A DNA stretch of 64,000 nucleotides, taken from positions 235,165-299,164 of the forward strand of contig CACGNN010000001.1 in assembly GCA_902574355.1 (NCBI GenBank), read 5' to 3'. Shown piece after piece: positions 44,416-53,354 of the stretch. The notes beneath the pieces were generated by a model. That model worked only from the letters and a program-made list of their open reading frames with translations, was not told the DNA's origin and searched no databases. The position numbers and the translations under genes were made by a program. Position 1 is the first letter of the stretch; each line of letters starts with the position of its first letter. Source of the stretch: an uncultured SAR86 cluster bacterium (lineage in GTDB: Bacteria > Pseudomonadota > Gammaproteobacteria > Magnimaribacterales > Magnimaribacteraceae).

Positions 44416-44553
44416 ATGGAATTTTCATCTTTCGTCGCTGCTATTTTCATATTTCTTATCTGCCTAATAGTTTCATTAAAGCCGAGTAAAATTATCACAA
44501 TTCTAGGCGCAGTTTTAATTATCCCTCTACTACTTTTCATTATCTATCAGTGA
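44416..44553 (+). CDS. Micro membrane protein, 45 aa
   Basis: ATG 44416 to TGA 44551-44553, two bases after the VOC gene. It consists of two hydrophobic helices (SSFVAAIFIFLICLIVSL and ILGAVLIIPLLLFIIY) joined by the short polar loop KPSK. The tight junction with the VOC gene supports expression. No binding site other than possible coupling. No known family. A similar-sized two-helix ORF precedes the same cassette at 40922. Confidence 0.45.
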   Translation: MEFSSFVAAIFIFLICLIVSLKPSKIITILGAVLIIPLLLFIIYQ

Positions 44554-44639
44554 CTAAGGTTACAGAGAGTCATCATTACGGAAAATAAACGAAAAGGTTG
44601 ACATTTAAAAAGAAGGATCAAACACATACTTGATTAAAT

Positions 44640-44692
44640 TTGACCATATACTACACTTTACGTAGTAATTTAAATTATTCAAGAATGCGCGC
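44640..44692 (+). promoter_or_regulatory. Putative promoter and palindromic operator of the TonB receptor gene
   Basis: TTACGT (44658-44663), 17 bases, AAGAAT (44681-44686) and GCGCGC (44687-44692) mirror the tRNA-Ile promoter. The -35 overlaps the inverted repeat TACTAC / GTAGTA (44649-44654 and 44662-44667), a possible regulator site. A second TTGACA at 44598-44603 is an alternative. A start at about 44693 would give an 18-base leader holding GGGGAG. Confidence 0.4.
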
Positions 44693-44710
44693 TTAGTGGG
44701 GAGACCAAAG

Positions 44711-47308
44711 ATGTTTACAAAAATTCGTGAAAAGTTAAGCTTTTATTTATCAACTTTTATTTTATTAAATGCTTCTGCATTCGGTGGCTATGTTTTAGCT
44801 CAAGATGCTTTAGAAGAAATTGTAGTTACTGCAAGAAAAAAAGCAGAAAGTTTACAAGACGTGCCTTTGTCTGTTTCAGCTCTTAGAGAAAGCTCTCTTG
44901 AAGAACTTGGCGTAAATGTTTTTGAAGATTACTTACTCCAGCTTCCTAGCGTTACAGCTGGTGGAGCCGGTCCAGGAACAAGTACTATCTATATCAGAGG
45001 TCTTGCATCTACAACCCCTAATCTTACAACAGCAGGTGTCGGTGGTTTGGCTCCAAACGTATCATTTTATCTTGATGAGCAACCACTGGCTCAACCCGGT
45101 AGAAATCTAGATGTTTATGCAGCAGATATAAGCCGTATAGAAGTGTTAAAAGGACCACAAGGAACACTTTTTGGCGCTAGTTCACAAGCAGGTGTAGTTA
45201 GAATGATTACAAACAAACCCGTGATCGGTGAAAGTGAAACAAATATTGAAGTTGAATCTAGGTATATGTCAGAGGGAGCTAATGGAGGAAAACTTGAATT
45301 CGTTACTAATATGCCGATTGGAGACACTTCCGCAGCAAGACTAGTTGCATATAGAGACAGGAGAGGTGGTTATATTGATCAAGTAGCTGGCTCTGTTGAT
45401 GCAAGTGAATCCGCTCGTTTTAGGGCATCAGGGACCGTAAGAAGTAATGGATTGCCGGTTTCTGCTGCTAGAAACGGTTTTCAAGCTGGAGCTGATCTAT
45501 CCAGTGTGACTTTTGCTAAAGCAAATTCAATAGTTGAAGAAGATATTAATGATGTTGAGTATGAAGGTTTTAGATTGAGCTTTGCTCAAGAGTTAAATGA
45601 GAATTGGGATGCTCTTGTTTCGCGTTCTCATCAATCAATTGAATCTGATGGAGTGTTTTTTACTGATCCAACTTTAGGAGATCTTGAGATTCAAAGATAT
45701 CACGATGATCATCTTGAAGATAAATATGATAATACGAGTTTGACAATCGAAGGTTCTATTGGCGATCTTGAAGTTGTCTATGCTGGAGCTTACACAGATC
45801 GTCACTCAGATCAAATAATTGACTACACTGATTATCTTTTTGTAGGCCAATATCTACCTTATTACATTTGTGATTACTATGTTACTTATACTACATATGC
45901 TCCCGGAAATGTGCCTACTGGTTCTTGCCCGGCACCAGATATGTTTGTGGATTCTGTAACAGATACAGAGGTACAAACTCATGAAATAAGAATAAACGCA
46001 CCTATAAGCGATAATATGAGTTTAACTGCTGGTGCATTTATGAGCGATCTTGAATTGCTAGAACATAACATGTTCACTTATCCTGGTGCAGTCGAAAGTG
46101 ATATAGGTTGGGGAGTGAATTATGCCCTTACCGATACATCGGTCTACGGTTATCAAGCTCTTCTATCAAATGGAGCCCTCAAGTCAAAACAATACGCAGC
46201 TGCTGGTTGGAACTCCGGAAGAGGACCTTATATGCCGCCTGTTATGTTTATCAATGATATAAAGAGAACTGATAAACAGAAGGGTGTCTTTGGTGAACTA
46301 GCCATTGATCTATCTGATTCTATTGAGCTTACTCTTGGAGCTCGTTGGTATGATATAGAGGTTGATTTGGAAGGAAGTGCAAATGCATCATTCAGTACCG
46401 GATTTGGCGGAGGTGACCAACAAAGGTTTGGCACTAATCTATCTGCAGCATTTAATGAGCCGGGGGTTGTTACAGGTAATCCATTTATTGATGAATTGAA
46501 TTATCCTGATAAAGCCGAATCTGATGGGGTTATAGGTAAGGCTACACTCTCTTGGAATGTTTCTAATGATGTAATGTACTATGTGACGTGGTCAGAAGGT
46601 TTTAGGCCAGGCTTGTTAAATCGACCAGCTGGCCAATCAACACCAGATGGGTCATACACTGTTAGACCAGTTACTGACTCAGATGAAGTTACAAATTACG
46701 AATTTGGTTGGAAGACAGTTTTACAAGACGGTCGATTGAGATTTAATGGAAGTGTATTTTTGGTGGATATTTCAGGACTTCAAACAACAATTTTTGATCC
46801 AAGTATTGCAAATTTATTTTTCTCAGATAATGCCGCAGATGCTGATATTACCGGTCTGGAAGGAGACTTCCTTTATTATACAAATACAGATGGTCTCATA
46901 ATCTCAGGAGCTTTCTCGTTCTTAGATACTGAAATAAAGAAATCATTGACTACTAGTGATGTTCAGGCTGGAGAAGAATTAGCTTTTGCTCCAGGCATGC
47001 AAGCCAATGTTGCTGCAAGATACGAGTGGGGAATGTCTTCGGGCTTGCAGGGTCACTTACAAGGTCAAGTTGTTGCCTCTGACAAAAGTTATTCAGATAT
47101 TATTGAACCTAACAAAGCTAAACAGGATAGTTATAGTTATGCAAACCTAAGGGCAGGCATCAGTAATGATTCTTGGGTAGCTGAGATTTATGTTGATAAT
47201 ATTTCGGATGAAAGAGCTGAAATAAGCAATAATTATGTTTTTGATCGACAAAGAGTTGCAGTGATTAGGCCTATGACGGTTGGTTTAAGATTTAAGCTTA
47301 ATTATTAG
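44711..47308 (+). CDS. TonB-dependent outer-membrane receptor
   Basis: 865 aa. A signal peptide (about 1-31, ending VLAQ) is followed by the TonB box EEIVVTARKK. The plug domain contains DVPLSVSAL, IYIRGLASTTPN and VLKGPQGTLFGASSQAGVVR. The 22-strand barrel ends with the aromatic VGLRFKLNY. It belongs to the Fe-siderophore/carbohydrate-type branch with the 'GTLFGA.A.aG.ir' signature. ATG 44711 is chosen over GTG 44696 because GGGGAG lies eight bases upstream. Ligand unknown. A strong terminator follows, so it is monocistronic. Confidence 0.92.
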   Translation: MFTKIREKLSFYLSTFILLNASAFGGYVLAQDALEEIVVTARKKAESLQDVPLSVSALRESSLEELGVNVFEDYLLQLPSVTAGGAGPGTSTIYIRGLASTTPNLTTAGVGGLAPNVSFYLDEQPLAQPGRNLDVYAADISRIEVLKGPQGTLFGASSQAGVVRMITNKPVIGESETNIEVESRYMSEGANGGKLEFVTNMPIGDTSAARLVAYRDRRGGYIDQVAGSVDASESARFRASGTVRSNGLPVSAARNGFQAGADLSSVTFAKANSIVEEDINDVEYEGFRLSFAQELNENWDALVSRSHQSIESDGVFFTDPTLGDLEIQRYHDDHLEDKYDNTSLTIEGSIGDLEVVYAGAYTDRHSDQIIDYTDYLFVGQYLPYYICDYYVTYTTYAPGNVPTGSCPAPDMFVDSVTDTEVQTHEIRINAPISDNMSLTAGAFMSDLELLEHNMFTYPGAVESDIGWGVNYALTDTSVYGYQALLSNGALKSKQYAAAGWNSGRGPYMPPVMFINDIKRTDKQKGVFGELAIDLSDSIELTLGARWYDIEVDLEGSANASFSTGFGGGDQQRFGTNLSAAFNEPGVVTGNPFIDELNYPDKAESDGVIGKATLSWNVSNDVMYYVTWSEGFRPGLLNRPAGQSTPDGSYTVRPVTDSDEVTNYEFGWKTVLQDGRLRFNGSVFLVDISGLQTTIFDPSIANLFFSDNAADADITGLEGDFLYYTNTDGLIISGAFSFLDTEIKKSLTTSDVQAGEELAFAPGMQANVAARYEWGMSSGLQGHLQGQVVASDKSYSDIIEPNKAKQDSYSYANLRAGISNDSWVAEIYVDNISDERAEISNNYVFDRQRVAVIRPMTVGLRFKLNY

Positions 47309-47328
47309 TATCTTATATACCTATAATG

Positions 47329-47356
47329 AAAGGGAGCAAATGCTCCCTTTTTGTTT
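47329..47356 (+). terminator. Intrinsic terminator of the TonB receptor gene
   Basis: Perfect 10-base inverted repeat AAAGGGAGCA / TGCTCCCTTT (47329-47338 and 47341-47350) followed by TTGTTT. Lies 20 bases after the stop codon. GC-rich stem core GGGAGC, clear T-tail. Confidence 0.9.
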
Positions 47357-47399
47357 CTTAATCAAATTAAAATAATGGAATTTGAAATCATAAAAAAAT

Positions 47400-49430
47400 A
47401 TGGATGAACCTAAATTCAGTACTGACGATACTTCTTTTGCAATTGATTTGAACGATGCAACTCAGGCAGTTAAAGAAAGCCGTTTTCAGGATGCTTATAA
47501 TTTATTATCTATAGTTCTTAAAGAACATCCCAAAAATATTGATTGCTTGTATCTCGCAAGTGTTTCAGCAAGATATTTAAGAAAATTTGAGGAATCCAAA
47601 AAATATATTGAGCATCTGCTAGTTAATGCTCCCGATATGGGCCGCGCTTATCAAGAACTTGCCCATCTTTATAGAGACATGGGCAATGAAGAGAAGGCGG
47701 TTAACCACTATAGGCAGGCATGCGAGCTCAATCCTGCACTACTTGCTTCATGGAATTTTCTTTATCAATACTTCCTAAAAAATAATAATCAACCAGCAGC
47801 TGATCACGCTTCTAGCCAGATAGAAAAATTAAAATCATTACCAGGTCCACTCTTATATATAGACCAGATTCTTAATGAAGGAAGATTAGGGTTAGCTGAA
47901 ACAAAATGCAGAGCTTTCCTTAAACAAAATCCAACTCATACTTATGCAATGTCTTTGCTTGCTGAAATAGCTAATAGACTAGGTTATTTTGATGATGCTG
48001 AATTCTTGCTTGAGAAGGCTGTTGAATTTAAACCAGATGATGGCGATTTAAGGCTTAAATATGCCGGCATCCTAAGAAAAAAACAAAAGTTTTCTAAAAC
48101 CATAGAACAGGTCGATATTTTATGTGATCAATATCCTGATAATTTAAATTATCAAGCACAAAAGGCTAGTGAAATAATGCAAAATGGTGGCCACGAAGAA
48201 GCTATTAGCTTGCTAAATGATATATTAGATAAAAACCCTTTTAACTTTAGTGTTTTGACTTCCAGAGGGCATGCTCAAAAAACTCTGGGTAGGACTGAGC
48301 AAGCAATTAAAAGTTACAAGTCTTCCTATAAAGTTAAACCAGATCATGGTGAAGCTTATTTTTCCTTATCGAATCTAAAGACTTATGCATTCACTAAAAA
48401 AGAATTAGATGAAATGAGGAGTCAAGTTATGAGAGTAGATTTATCATTGAGAGATAAAGCTTATTTTCATTTCGCTCTAGCTCAAGGATGCGAAGTAAAT
48501 GGTGAATTTGAAGAAGCCTTTCATCATTTAGTAAGAGGCAATCAAATTAAGAGAGATCAAAGTCAATATTCCATTGAAAGAATGGACAATGAATTAAATG
48601 CTCAAATAGATGTTTGTGATGATTCCTTTTTCAAAGATTTAGGCGACGGAGGATATCAAACTAAAGATCCGATATTTATACTGGGGTTGCCTAGAGCGGG
48701 ATCCACCTTGATAGAGCAGATCTTAGCATCACACTCGATGATAGATGGTACATTAGAACTTCCAAATATCCTCTCAATTGCACAAAGTCTAAGAGGTGAT
48801 GATATTTATGGAAAATTTGGCAATTATCCAAAAAGTATGAAATCCCTTAATCTTAATCAAAGAAAAGAATTAGGTAGAAACTTCATTGAAGATACAAGGA
48901 TGCACAGAAAAGATGCTCCTTTTTTTACAGATAAAATGCCCAATAATTTCAGGCACATTGGATTAATTCATTTGATTATGCCTAATGCAAAAATTATTGA
49001 TGCAAGAAGATATCCTCTCGACTGTTGTTTCAGTATGTTTAAACAACTTTTTGCACAGGGACAAGAGTTTACATACGGACTTGAGGAAGCTGGAAGCTAC
49101 TATAATAGTTATATCAAACTTATGAATCATTGGGATTCTGTTCTTCCGGGTAAGATACTGAGAGTAAATAATGAAGATGTAGTCGAAGATCTTGAGGGAC
49201 AAGTTTCCAACATCCTTGAATTTCTTGAGTTACCTTTTGAAGAGGAATGTATTTCCTTTTATGAAACTGAGAGATCAGTAAGGACTGCTAGTTCCGAGCA
49301 AGTCAGAAAACCTGTAAACAAAGAAGGTATGGGTAGATGGAAGCCTTATGCTAAATATTTAAAGCCCCTAGTTAAAACTCTAGATCAAGATCTTCTTAAG
49401 TCAGAAGATATTGCACATATCACTCAATAG
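47400..49430 (+). CDS. TPR-repeat sulfotransferase family protein
   Basis: 676 aa. The N-terminal 380 residues hold roughly nine tetratricopeptide helical repeats (for example DMGRAYQELAHLYRDMGNEE; PDDGDLRLKYAGILRK). The C-terminal domain is a sulfotransferase: PIFILGLPRAGSTLIEQILA is the PAPS 5'-phosphosulfate loop, and IIDARRYPLDCCFSMFKQLF the 3'-phosphate site. No signal peptide, so it acts in the cytosol. The acceptor, perhaps a polysaccharide, lipid or peptide, is unknown. It sits eight bases before the BCCT gene. Confidence 0.87.
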   Translation: MDEPKFSTDDTSFAIDLNDATQAVKESRFQDAYNLLSIVLKEHPKNIDCLYLASVSARYLRKFEESKKYIEHLLVNAPDMGRAYQELAHLYRDMGNEEKAVNHYRQACELNPALLASWNFLYQYFLKNNNQPAADHASSQIEKLKSLPGPLLYIDQILNEGRLGLAETKCRAFLKQNPTHTYAMSLLAEIANRLGYFDDAEFLLEKAVEFKPDDGDLRLKYAGILRKKQKFSKTIEQVDILCDQYPDNLNYQAQKASEIMQNGGHEEAISLLNDILDKNPFNFSVLTSRGHAQKTLGRTEQAIKSYKSSYKVKPDHGEAYFSLSNLKTYAFTKKELDEMRSQVMRVDLSLRDKAYFHFALAQGCEVNGEFEEAFHHLVRGNQIKRDQSQYSIERMDNELNAQIDVCDDSFFKDLGDGGYQTKDPIFILGLPRAGSTLIEQILASHSMIDGTLELPNILSIAQSLRGDDIYGKFGNYPKSMKSLNLNQRKELGRNFIEDTRMHRKDAPFFTDKMPNNFRHIGLIHLIMPNAKIIDARRYPLDCCFSMFKQLFAQGQEFTYGLEEAGSYYNSYIKLMNHWDSVLPGKILRVNNEDVVEDLEGQVSNILEFLELPFEEECISFYETERSVRTASSEQVRKPVNKEGMGRWKPYAKYLKPLVKTLDQDLLKSEDIAHITQ

Positions 49431-49438
49431 AGGATTAT

Positions 49439-51028
49439 ATGAATCAAAATTTAAATAATGCCTCAACTTCTATAATAGGACCTAAGAAGGAAAAATTTTT
49501 AGGTTTAGATGTCAATTTTCCTGTTTTCTTGATCAGCTCTGGGTTGGCAATTCTTTTTTCTTGTTTGGTATTAATTTTCCCAGAAGCTTCAAATACCTTT
49601 CTTTCAAATAGCAGACAATTTGTTGTCAGTCAGTTTGATACTTTATTTACAGTTTCAATGTTGTCTTTTACCTTCATAATTTTCTTTTTAATTGTATCCC
49701 CTTTCGGAAAGATTAAACTCGGTGGAAAAGATACATCTCCAGAATTTAGTTTTTTATCATGGATTTGCATGTTATTCGCGGCGGGTGTGGGTATAGGAAT
49801 GACTTTTTATGGAGCTGCTGAACCTCTTTCTTACTACACTGGAGTCTTTGGAACGCCATTAAATATTACTCCAGAGACTGAAGAAGCGCGGAGATTAGCT
49901 TTTAGCGCAACAATTTTTCACTGGGGAATAAATGGTTGGTCTGTTTATGCAATCATAGGACTGTCACTTGCGTTCTTTTGTTATAACTGGAAATTACCTT
50001 TAACTATTCGTTCAATATTCTTCCCCCTTCTTGGTAATAAAATTTGGGGATGGCAAGGAGACTTTATAGACATAATAGCTGTTTTGGCTACTTTATTTGG
50101 TTTAGCTACTTCCCTAGGATTGGGTGCACAGCAAGCATCTTCAGGTTTATTTTATTTATTCAATTTACCTAATAATTTAGTCAGTCAGTCTTTGGTCATT
50201 ATTTTTATTTCCTCAGTAGCAATTTTTTCTGTTTATAGAGGCCTCGATAAAGGAGTGCGTATTTTAAGCAATTTAAATATAGCCTTGGCTATACTGTTAC
50301 TACTTTTTGTAGTTCTTGCAGGACCAACCTATCAAATAATCTCTTCTTACGGAGTAAATTTAATGGCATATTTTCAGGATATAGTATTTCTTAGCAATTG
50401 GGATAGACCTGAAGATAGAGATTGGTATCAAGATTGGACAATATTTTATTGGGCCTGGTGGATATCTTGGTCTCCTTTTGTAGGAATGTTTATTGCTCGT
50501 ATTTCTAAAGGAAGAACGATTAGGGAATTTTTAACTGTAGTCATGTTTGTACCTCTAATATTCAATTTAATTTGGTTTTCTTCATTTGGTGGAGCAGCAA
50601 TTTTTCAGTTTGAAGAAGGATTAGGTAAATTAAGTGAACCTGTTAGTGATATTTCTCTTGTACTATTTTATATGCTCGATAATTTACTCTTACCCACTTT
50701 CACAAGCTTATTTGCTCTTTTTATGTTGGTTCTCTTTTTTGTGACCTCGTCTGATTCAGGCTCGCTGGTCATTGATACGATAACTTCAGGAGGACAAGAT
50801 AATAATTCTAGTAAACAAAGAGTAATCTGGGCAATAATTCAGGGCTTAATAGCGATAGTGTTATTGGTAGGTGGAGGCTCTTATGCATTATCGGCAATTC
50901 AGTCGGGTGCAATATCAATGGCATTGCCATTTGTATTTATATTAATAGCTGCAACATTGAGTTTACTTCGAGGAGTCTATATAGAAGTATACGACTCAAA
51001 AAAAATGGAAGATTTACATGGAAGATAA
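49439..51028 (+). CDS. BCCT-family betaine/carnitine/choline transporter
   Basis: 529 aa with about 12 membrane helices. The family signature is present: FAAGVGIGMTFYGAAEPLSY (substrate helix with the GxG-type segment) and YWAWWISWSPFVGMFIARIS, whose Trp cluster forms the cage for quaternary ammonium groups. TSSDSGSLVIDTI is the conserved helix 11 segment. Sodium- or proton-coupled uptake of glycine betaine, choline, carnitine or DMSP is expected. It overlaps the MarR gene by 11 bases, so the regulator probably controls it. Confidence 0.9.
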   Translation: MNQNLNNASTSIIGPKKEKFLGLDVNFPVFLISSGLAILFSCLVLIFPEASNTFLSNSRQFVVSQFDTLFTVSMLSFTFIIFFLIVSPFGKIKLGGKDTSPEFSFLSWICMLFAAGVGIGMTFYGAAEPLSYYTGVFGTPLNITPETEEARRLAFSATIFHWGINGWSVYAIIGLSLAFFCYNWKLPLTIRSIFFPLLGNKIWGWQGDFIDIIAVLATLFGLATSLGLGAQQASSGLFYLFNLPNNLVSQSLVIIFISSVAIFSVYRGLDKGVRILSNLNIALAILLLLFVVLAGPTYQIISSYGVNLMAYFQDIVFLSNWDRPEDRDWYQDWTIFYWAWWISWSPFVGMFIARISKGRTIREFLTVVMFVPLIFNLIWFSSFGGAAIFQFEEGLGKLSEPVSDISLVLFYMLDNLLLPTFTSLFALFMLVLFFVTSSDSGSLVIDTITSGGQDNNSSKQRVIWAIIQGLIAIVLLVGGGSYALSAIQSGAISMALPFVFILIAATLSLLRGVYIEVYDSKKMEDLHGR

Positions 51029-51536
51029 TCATTTAGAGGAAGCGCTAGTCGCAATTAGACGAGTAATGAGAGCTACTGAAATAAATTCATTGTCTTTAGC
51101 AAAAAAATCTCAGCTTACACCAACGCAACATATTGTTCTGCAGATCATTGCTAACAAGAAACACACAACACCAAGCCATATTTCATATATTACTACGTTG
51201 AGACATACAACCATTGCAACGGTCATCAATAAACTTCTATCTAGAGATCTAATCACAAGAGAGAAGGGTATAAATGATAAAAGGATTCAATATTTAAATA
51301 TAACTGAGGAAGGACTGAAGATACTTGAATCATCGCCAGATGTTTTACAAGATAAATTTAAAGAACAATTTTCTAGCTTAAATGACTGGGAGCAGAGCAT
51401 GATCGTATCCTGCTTACAAAGGGTAGCAAGATTTATAGATGCAGAAGAAATAGATGCTGCACCGATTTTAGATTATGGCGGCTTAAATGAAGAGCCAGAA
51501 GAATATCTGAATGAAGAACAAGATTCTTTTAAATAA
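51018..51536 (+). CDS. MarR-family transcriptional regulator
   Basis: 172 aa winged-helix regulator. TPTQHIVLQIIANKKHTTPS leads into the recognition helix HISYITTLRHTTIATVINKL and the wing GINDKRIQYLNITEEG with the conserved D-x-R. Flanking helices form the dimer interface. A 30-residue acidic tail is unusual. Its ATG lies 11 bases inside the BCCT gene. Likely senses a transported solute or its product. A perfect palindrome AAGAAATTTCTT (51537-51548) directly after its stop could be an operator. Confidence 0.88.
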   Translation: MEDNHLEEALVAIRRVMRATEINSLSLAKKSQLTPTQHIVLQIIANKKHTTPSHISYITTLRHTTIATVINKLLSRDLITREKGINDKRIQYLNITEEGLKILESSPDVLQDKFKEQFSSLNDWEQSMIVSCLQRVARFIDAEEIDAAPILDYGGLNEEPEEYLNEEQDSFK

Positions 51537-51575
51537 AAGAAATTTCTTAAAATTTATAGCTTATTATCTGCAGGA

Positions 51576-52772
51576 TTGATTTTTAATTTAGGCTCCAATG
51601 AGAATAAATTTAAATTGAGTAATTTAAAAAAAAATATAAGAAAGGATCTCATAAAGTGGGATTCTATAAAACTTCATAGAACAGGTACTGAGGGTGATAA
51701 TGAAACCGCGTATTGGCTAGCTCATGAGATAAAAAAATGTGGCCTTACAGCAGAAGTAGTTAAATTTGATTTTACTAAGAGAACTCCGGGTAAATGCGAG
51801 GTTACTAATGATACTCATACTGCAATTGGATTACCCTTGTTTGATGGAGGAAGCACTGGTTTCGATGGAATTAAAGGCCAACATGGTTCCTTGAATACTG
51901 ATGATGTTATTGCAATAACTCAATATGGCTCCTCAGCAAATGATGAGTCTTCTATAAATCTAAATAAAGCAAGGGCAGAAAATAAACATCCTGCAATTGT
52001 TACTGTAGCAGACGTTTCTCCCAATATTCCAGGACTTGCTGTACTAAATGCAGAGTCTTATCGAAAACCCTTTGGACCACCTGTTCTTCAGGTAGCAACA
52101 CAAGAGGGAGAGTGGCTTATGAAATTAAAAGCAGATGAAAAGATAAGTGTATCTGTTGAATTAATCGATGAAGAATCTCATGCTTTAAATGTTCAAACTA
52201 GAATAGAAGGTAAAGATCAATCTCTTAGTCCTTTAGTGGTCATGACACCAAAGAGTGGCTGGTGGACATCTACTTCAGAAAGAGGAGGTGGAATAGCTAT
52301 TTGGTTAAACGCAATGAGATATTTATCCAAAATCCAACCTAACCGGAATGTAATATTTACTGCAAATACAGGGCACGAATTAAGTCATCTAGGTCTGGAT
52401 CATTTCTTAGAAAAAAATTCGTCCTTAGTTAAAGATGCTTTTGCCTGGGTTCATCTGGGAGCTAATTTCGCTGCAAAATCAGGTCAGGTATTATGGCAAG
52501 CATCTTCAGATGAATATATGGAAAAAGGCTTGGAGCAACTTAAGGCTTTAAACTTACATGAAATCATATCATCGCCTGTATCATCTAGGCCGCTAGGAGA
52601 AGCAAGAAATATCTATGATGGGGGTGGAAAATTTATTTCATTACTTGGAAGCAATCCTCTTTTTCATCATCCAAAAGATATATGGCCAGACTCTATAGAT
52701 ATGGAAAAGTTGATCAAACTAAATTCTTTTATGACGAATATGATTATAGACTTGGCTAATGATGCTAATTAA
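51576..52772 (+). CDS. M28 peptidase-like exported protein with unclear start
   Basis: About 398 aa from the first usable codon, TTG 51576. GHELSHLGLDHFL is the catalytic-Glu region of M28 aminopeptidases, and a PA-like segment precedes it. The usual first metal block (H-x-D and GAxDDxSG) is replaced by TPKSGWWTSTSERGGG, so zinc binding is doubtful. The same frame runs back without a stop to the MarR TAA (51534) and encodes a signal-peptide-like KKFLKIYSLLSAGLIF, but no ATG, GTG or TTG exists there before 51576 except a possible ATT at 51552. The true N-terminus is uncertain. Confidence 0.68.
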   Translation: MIFNLGSNENKFKLSNLKKNIRKDLIKWDSIKLHRTGTEGDNETAYWLAHEIKKCGLTAEVVKFDFTKRTPGKCEVTNDTHTAIGLPLFDGGSTGFDGIKGQHGSLNTDDVIAITQYGSSANDESSINLNKARAENKHPAIVTVADVSPNIPGLAVLNAESYRKPFGPPVLQVATQEGEWLMKLKADEKISVSVELIDEESHALNVQTRIEGKDQSLSPLVVMTPKSGWWTSTSERGGGIAIWLNAMRYLSKIQPNRNVIFTANTGHELSHLGLDHFLEKNSSLVKDAFAWVHLGANFAAKSGQVLWQASSDEYMEKGLEQLKALNLHEIISSPVSSRPLGEARNIYDGGGKFISLLGSNPLFHHPKDIWPDSIDMEKLIKLNSFMTNMIIDLANDAN

Positions 52773-52805
52773 GAAACTTTTATTATTCAATTGCAATTTT
52801 AAGCT

Positions 52806-52826
52806 TTTCGCTCATTGAAAGCGAAA
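52806..52826 (+). other. Short hairpin after the M28-like gene
   Basis: TTTCGCT (52806-52812) and AGCGAAA (52820-52826) form a seven-pair stem with a seven-base loop. No T-run follows, so it is a weak terminator at best; it could also be a protein-binding site for the DUF952 gene starting at 52856. Confidence 0.25.
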
Positions 52827-52855
52827 TTGATGTAACTAGATTCGAGACAGATTTC

Positions 52856-53233
52856 ATGAATAATTTGTACAAAATATTAAGAGAATATGAATGGGAAGAG
52901 GCTAAAGAAACAGGTCAAATTACTACAGCTTTAGATAAGCAAGATGGATTCGTCCATTTATCAACTGCATCTCAACTGGCTGGCACATTAGCTTTTTTCT
53001 TCAAGGAATCAGACTCTCTTCTACTCCTGCAACTAAATTTAAATAAGATAGATGAAACTAAATTAATCTATGAATCTCCTCACCCTAATGCAGGAAAAAG
53101 AAAAAGTGCTTTTCCTCATCTTTACTCTCAATTAACGACTGACCAAATATTTGAAAGTTGGAATATAAAAAGAGGAAGTTTTAGTCTTCCAGAAGAAGTT
53201 CTGCTTCAAGCAGAAAACTTAGTTCAAGAATAA
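52856..53233 (+). CDS. DUF952 family protein
   Basis: 125 aa. LYKILREYEWEEAKETGQIT, DGFVHLSTASQLAGTLAFFF and FPHLYSQLTTDQIFES are the conserved blocks of DUF952, a small cytosolic family with an ART-like (ADP-ribosyltransferase) fold suggested in the literature but no confirmed activity. No signal peptide. It sits just outside the tRNA-Thr-bounded segment, 19 bases before the distal repeat, so this repeat marks the end of conserved chromosome here. Confidence 0.82.
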   Translation: MNNLYKILREYEWEEAKETGQITTALDKQDGFVHLSTASQLAGTLAFFFKESDSLLLLQLNLNKIDETKLIYESPHPNAGKRKSAFPHLYSQLTTDQIFESWNIKRGSFSLPEEVLLQAENLVQE

Positions 53234-53252
53234 AATATTTTTTCTCCATCGT

Positions 53253-53304
53253 ATATGGAGCTGGCGATAGGATTTGAACCTACGACCTGCTGATTACAAA
53301 TCAG
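53253..53304 (-). repeat. Distal att-like copy of tRNA-Thr 3' half
   Basis: 52 bases identical to 54656-54707. It contains the CCA end, T-arm and anticodon stem-loop of tRNA-Thr on the minus strand but has no matching D-arm or 5' acceptor strand, so it cannot fold into a tRNA. Beyond it, the next 16 bases match the real gene at 9 positions, which leaves open an origin from a decayed full copy. Confidence 0.85.
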
Positions 53305-53354
53305 TTGTTTTGCTATCTTAATCTCTTCAAAGTGTTACTAAATCAACAATCTTG

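Noticed and set aside
53253-53330. A second tRNA-Thr gene
   Set aside because: Only the 3' half is intact; the 5' acceptor and D-arm strands do not pair, so it is scored as a repeat.
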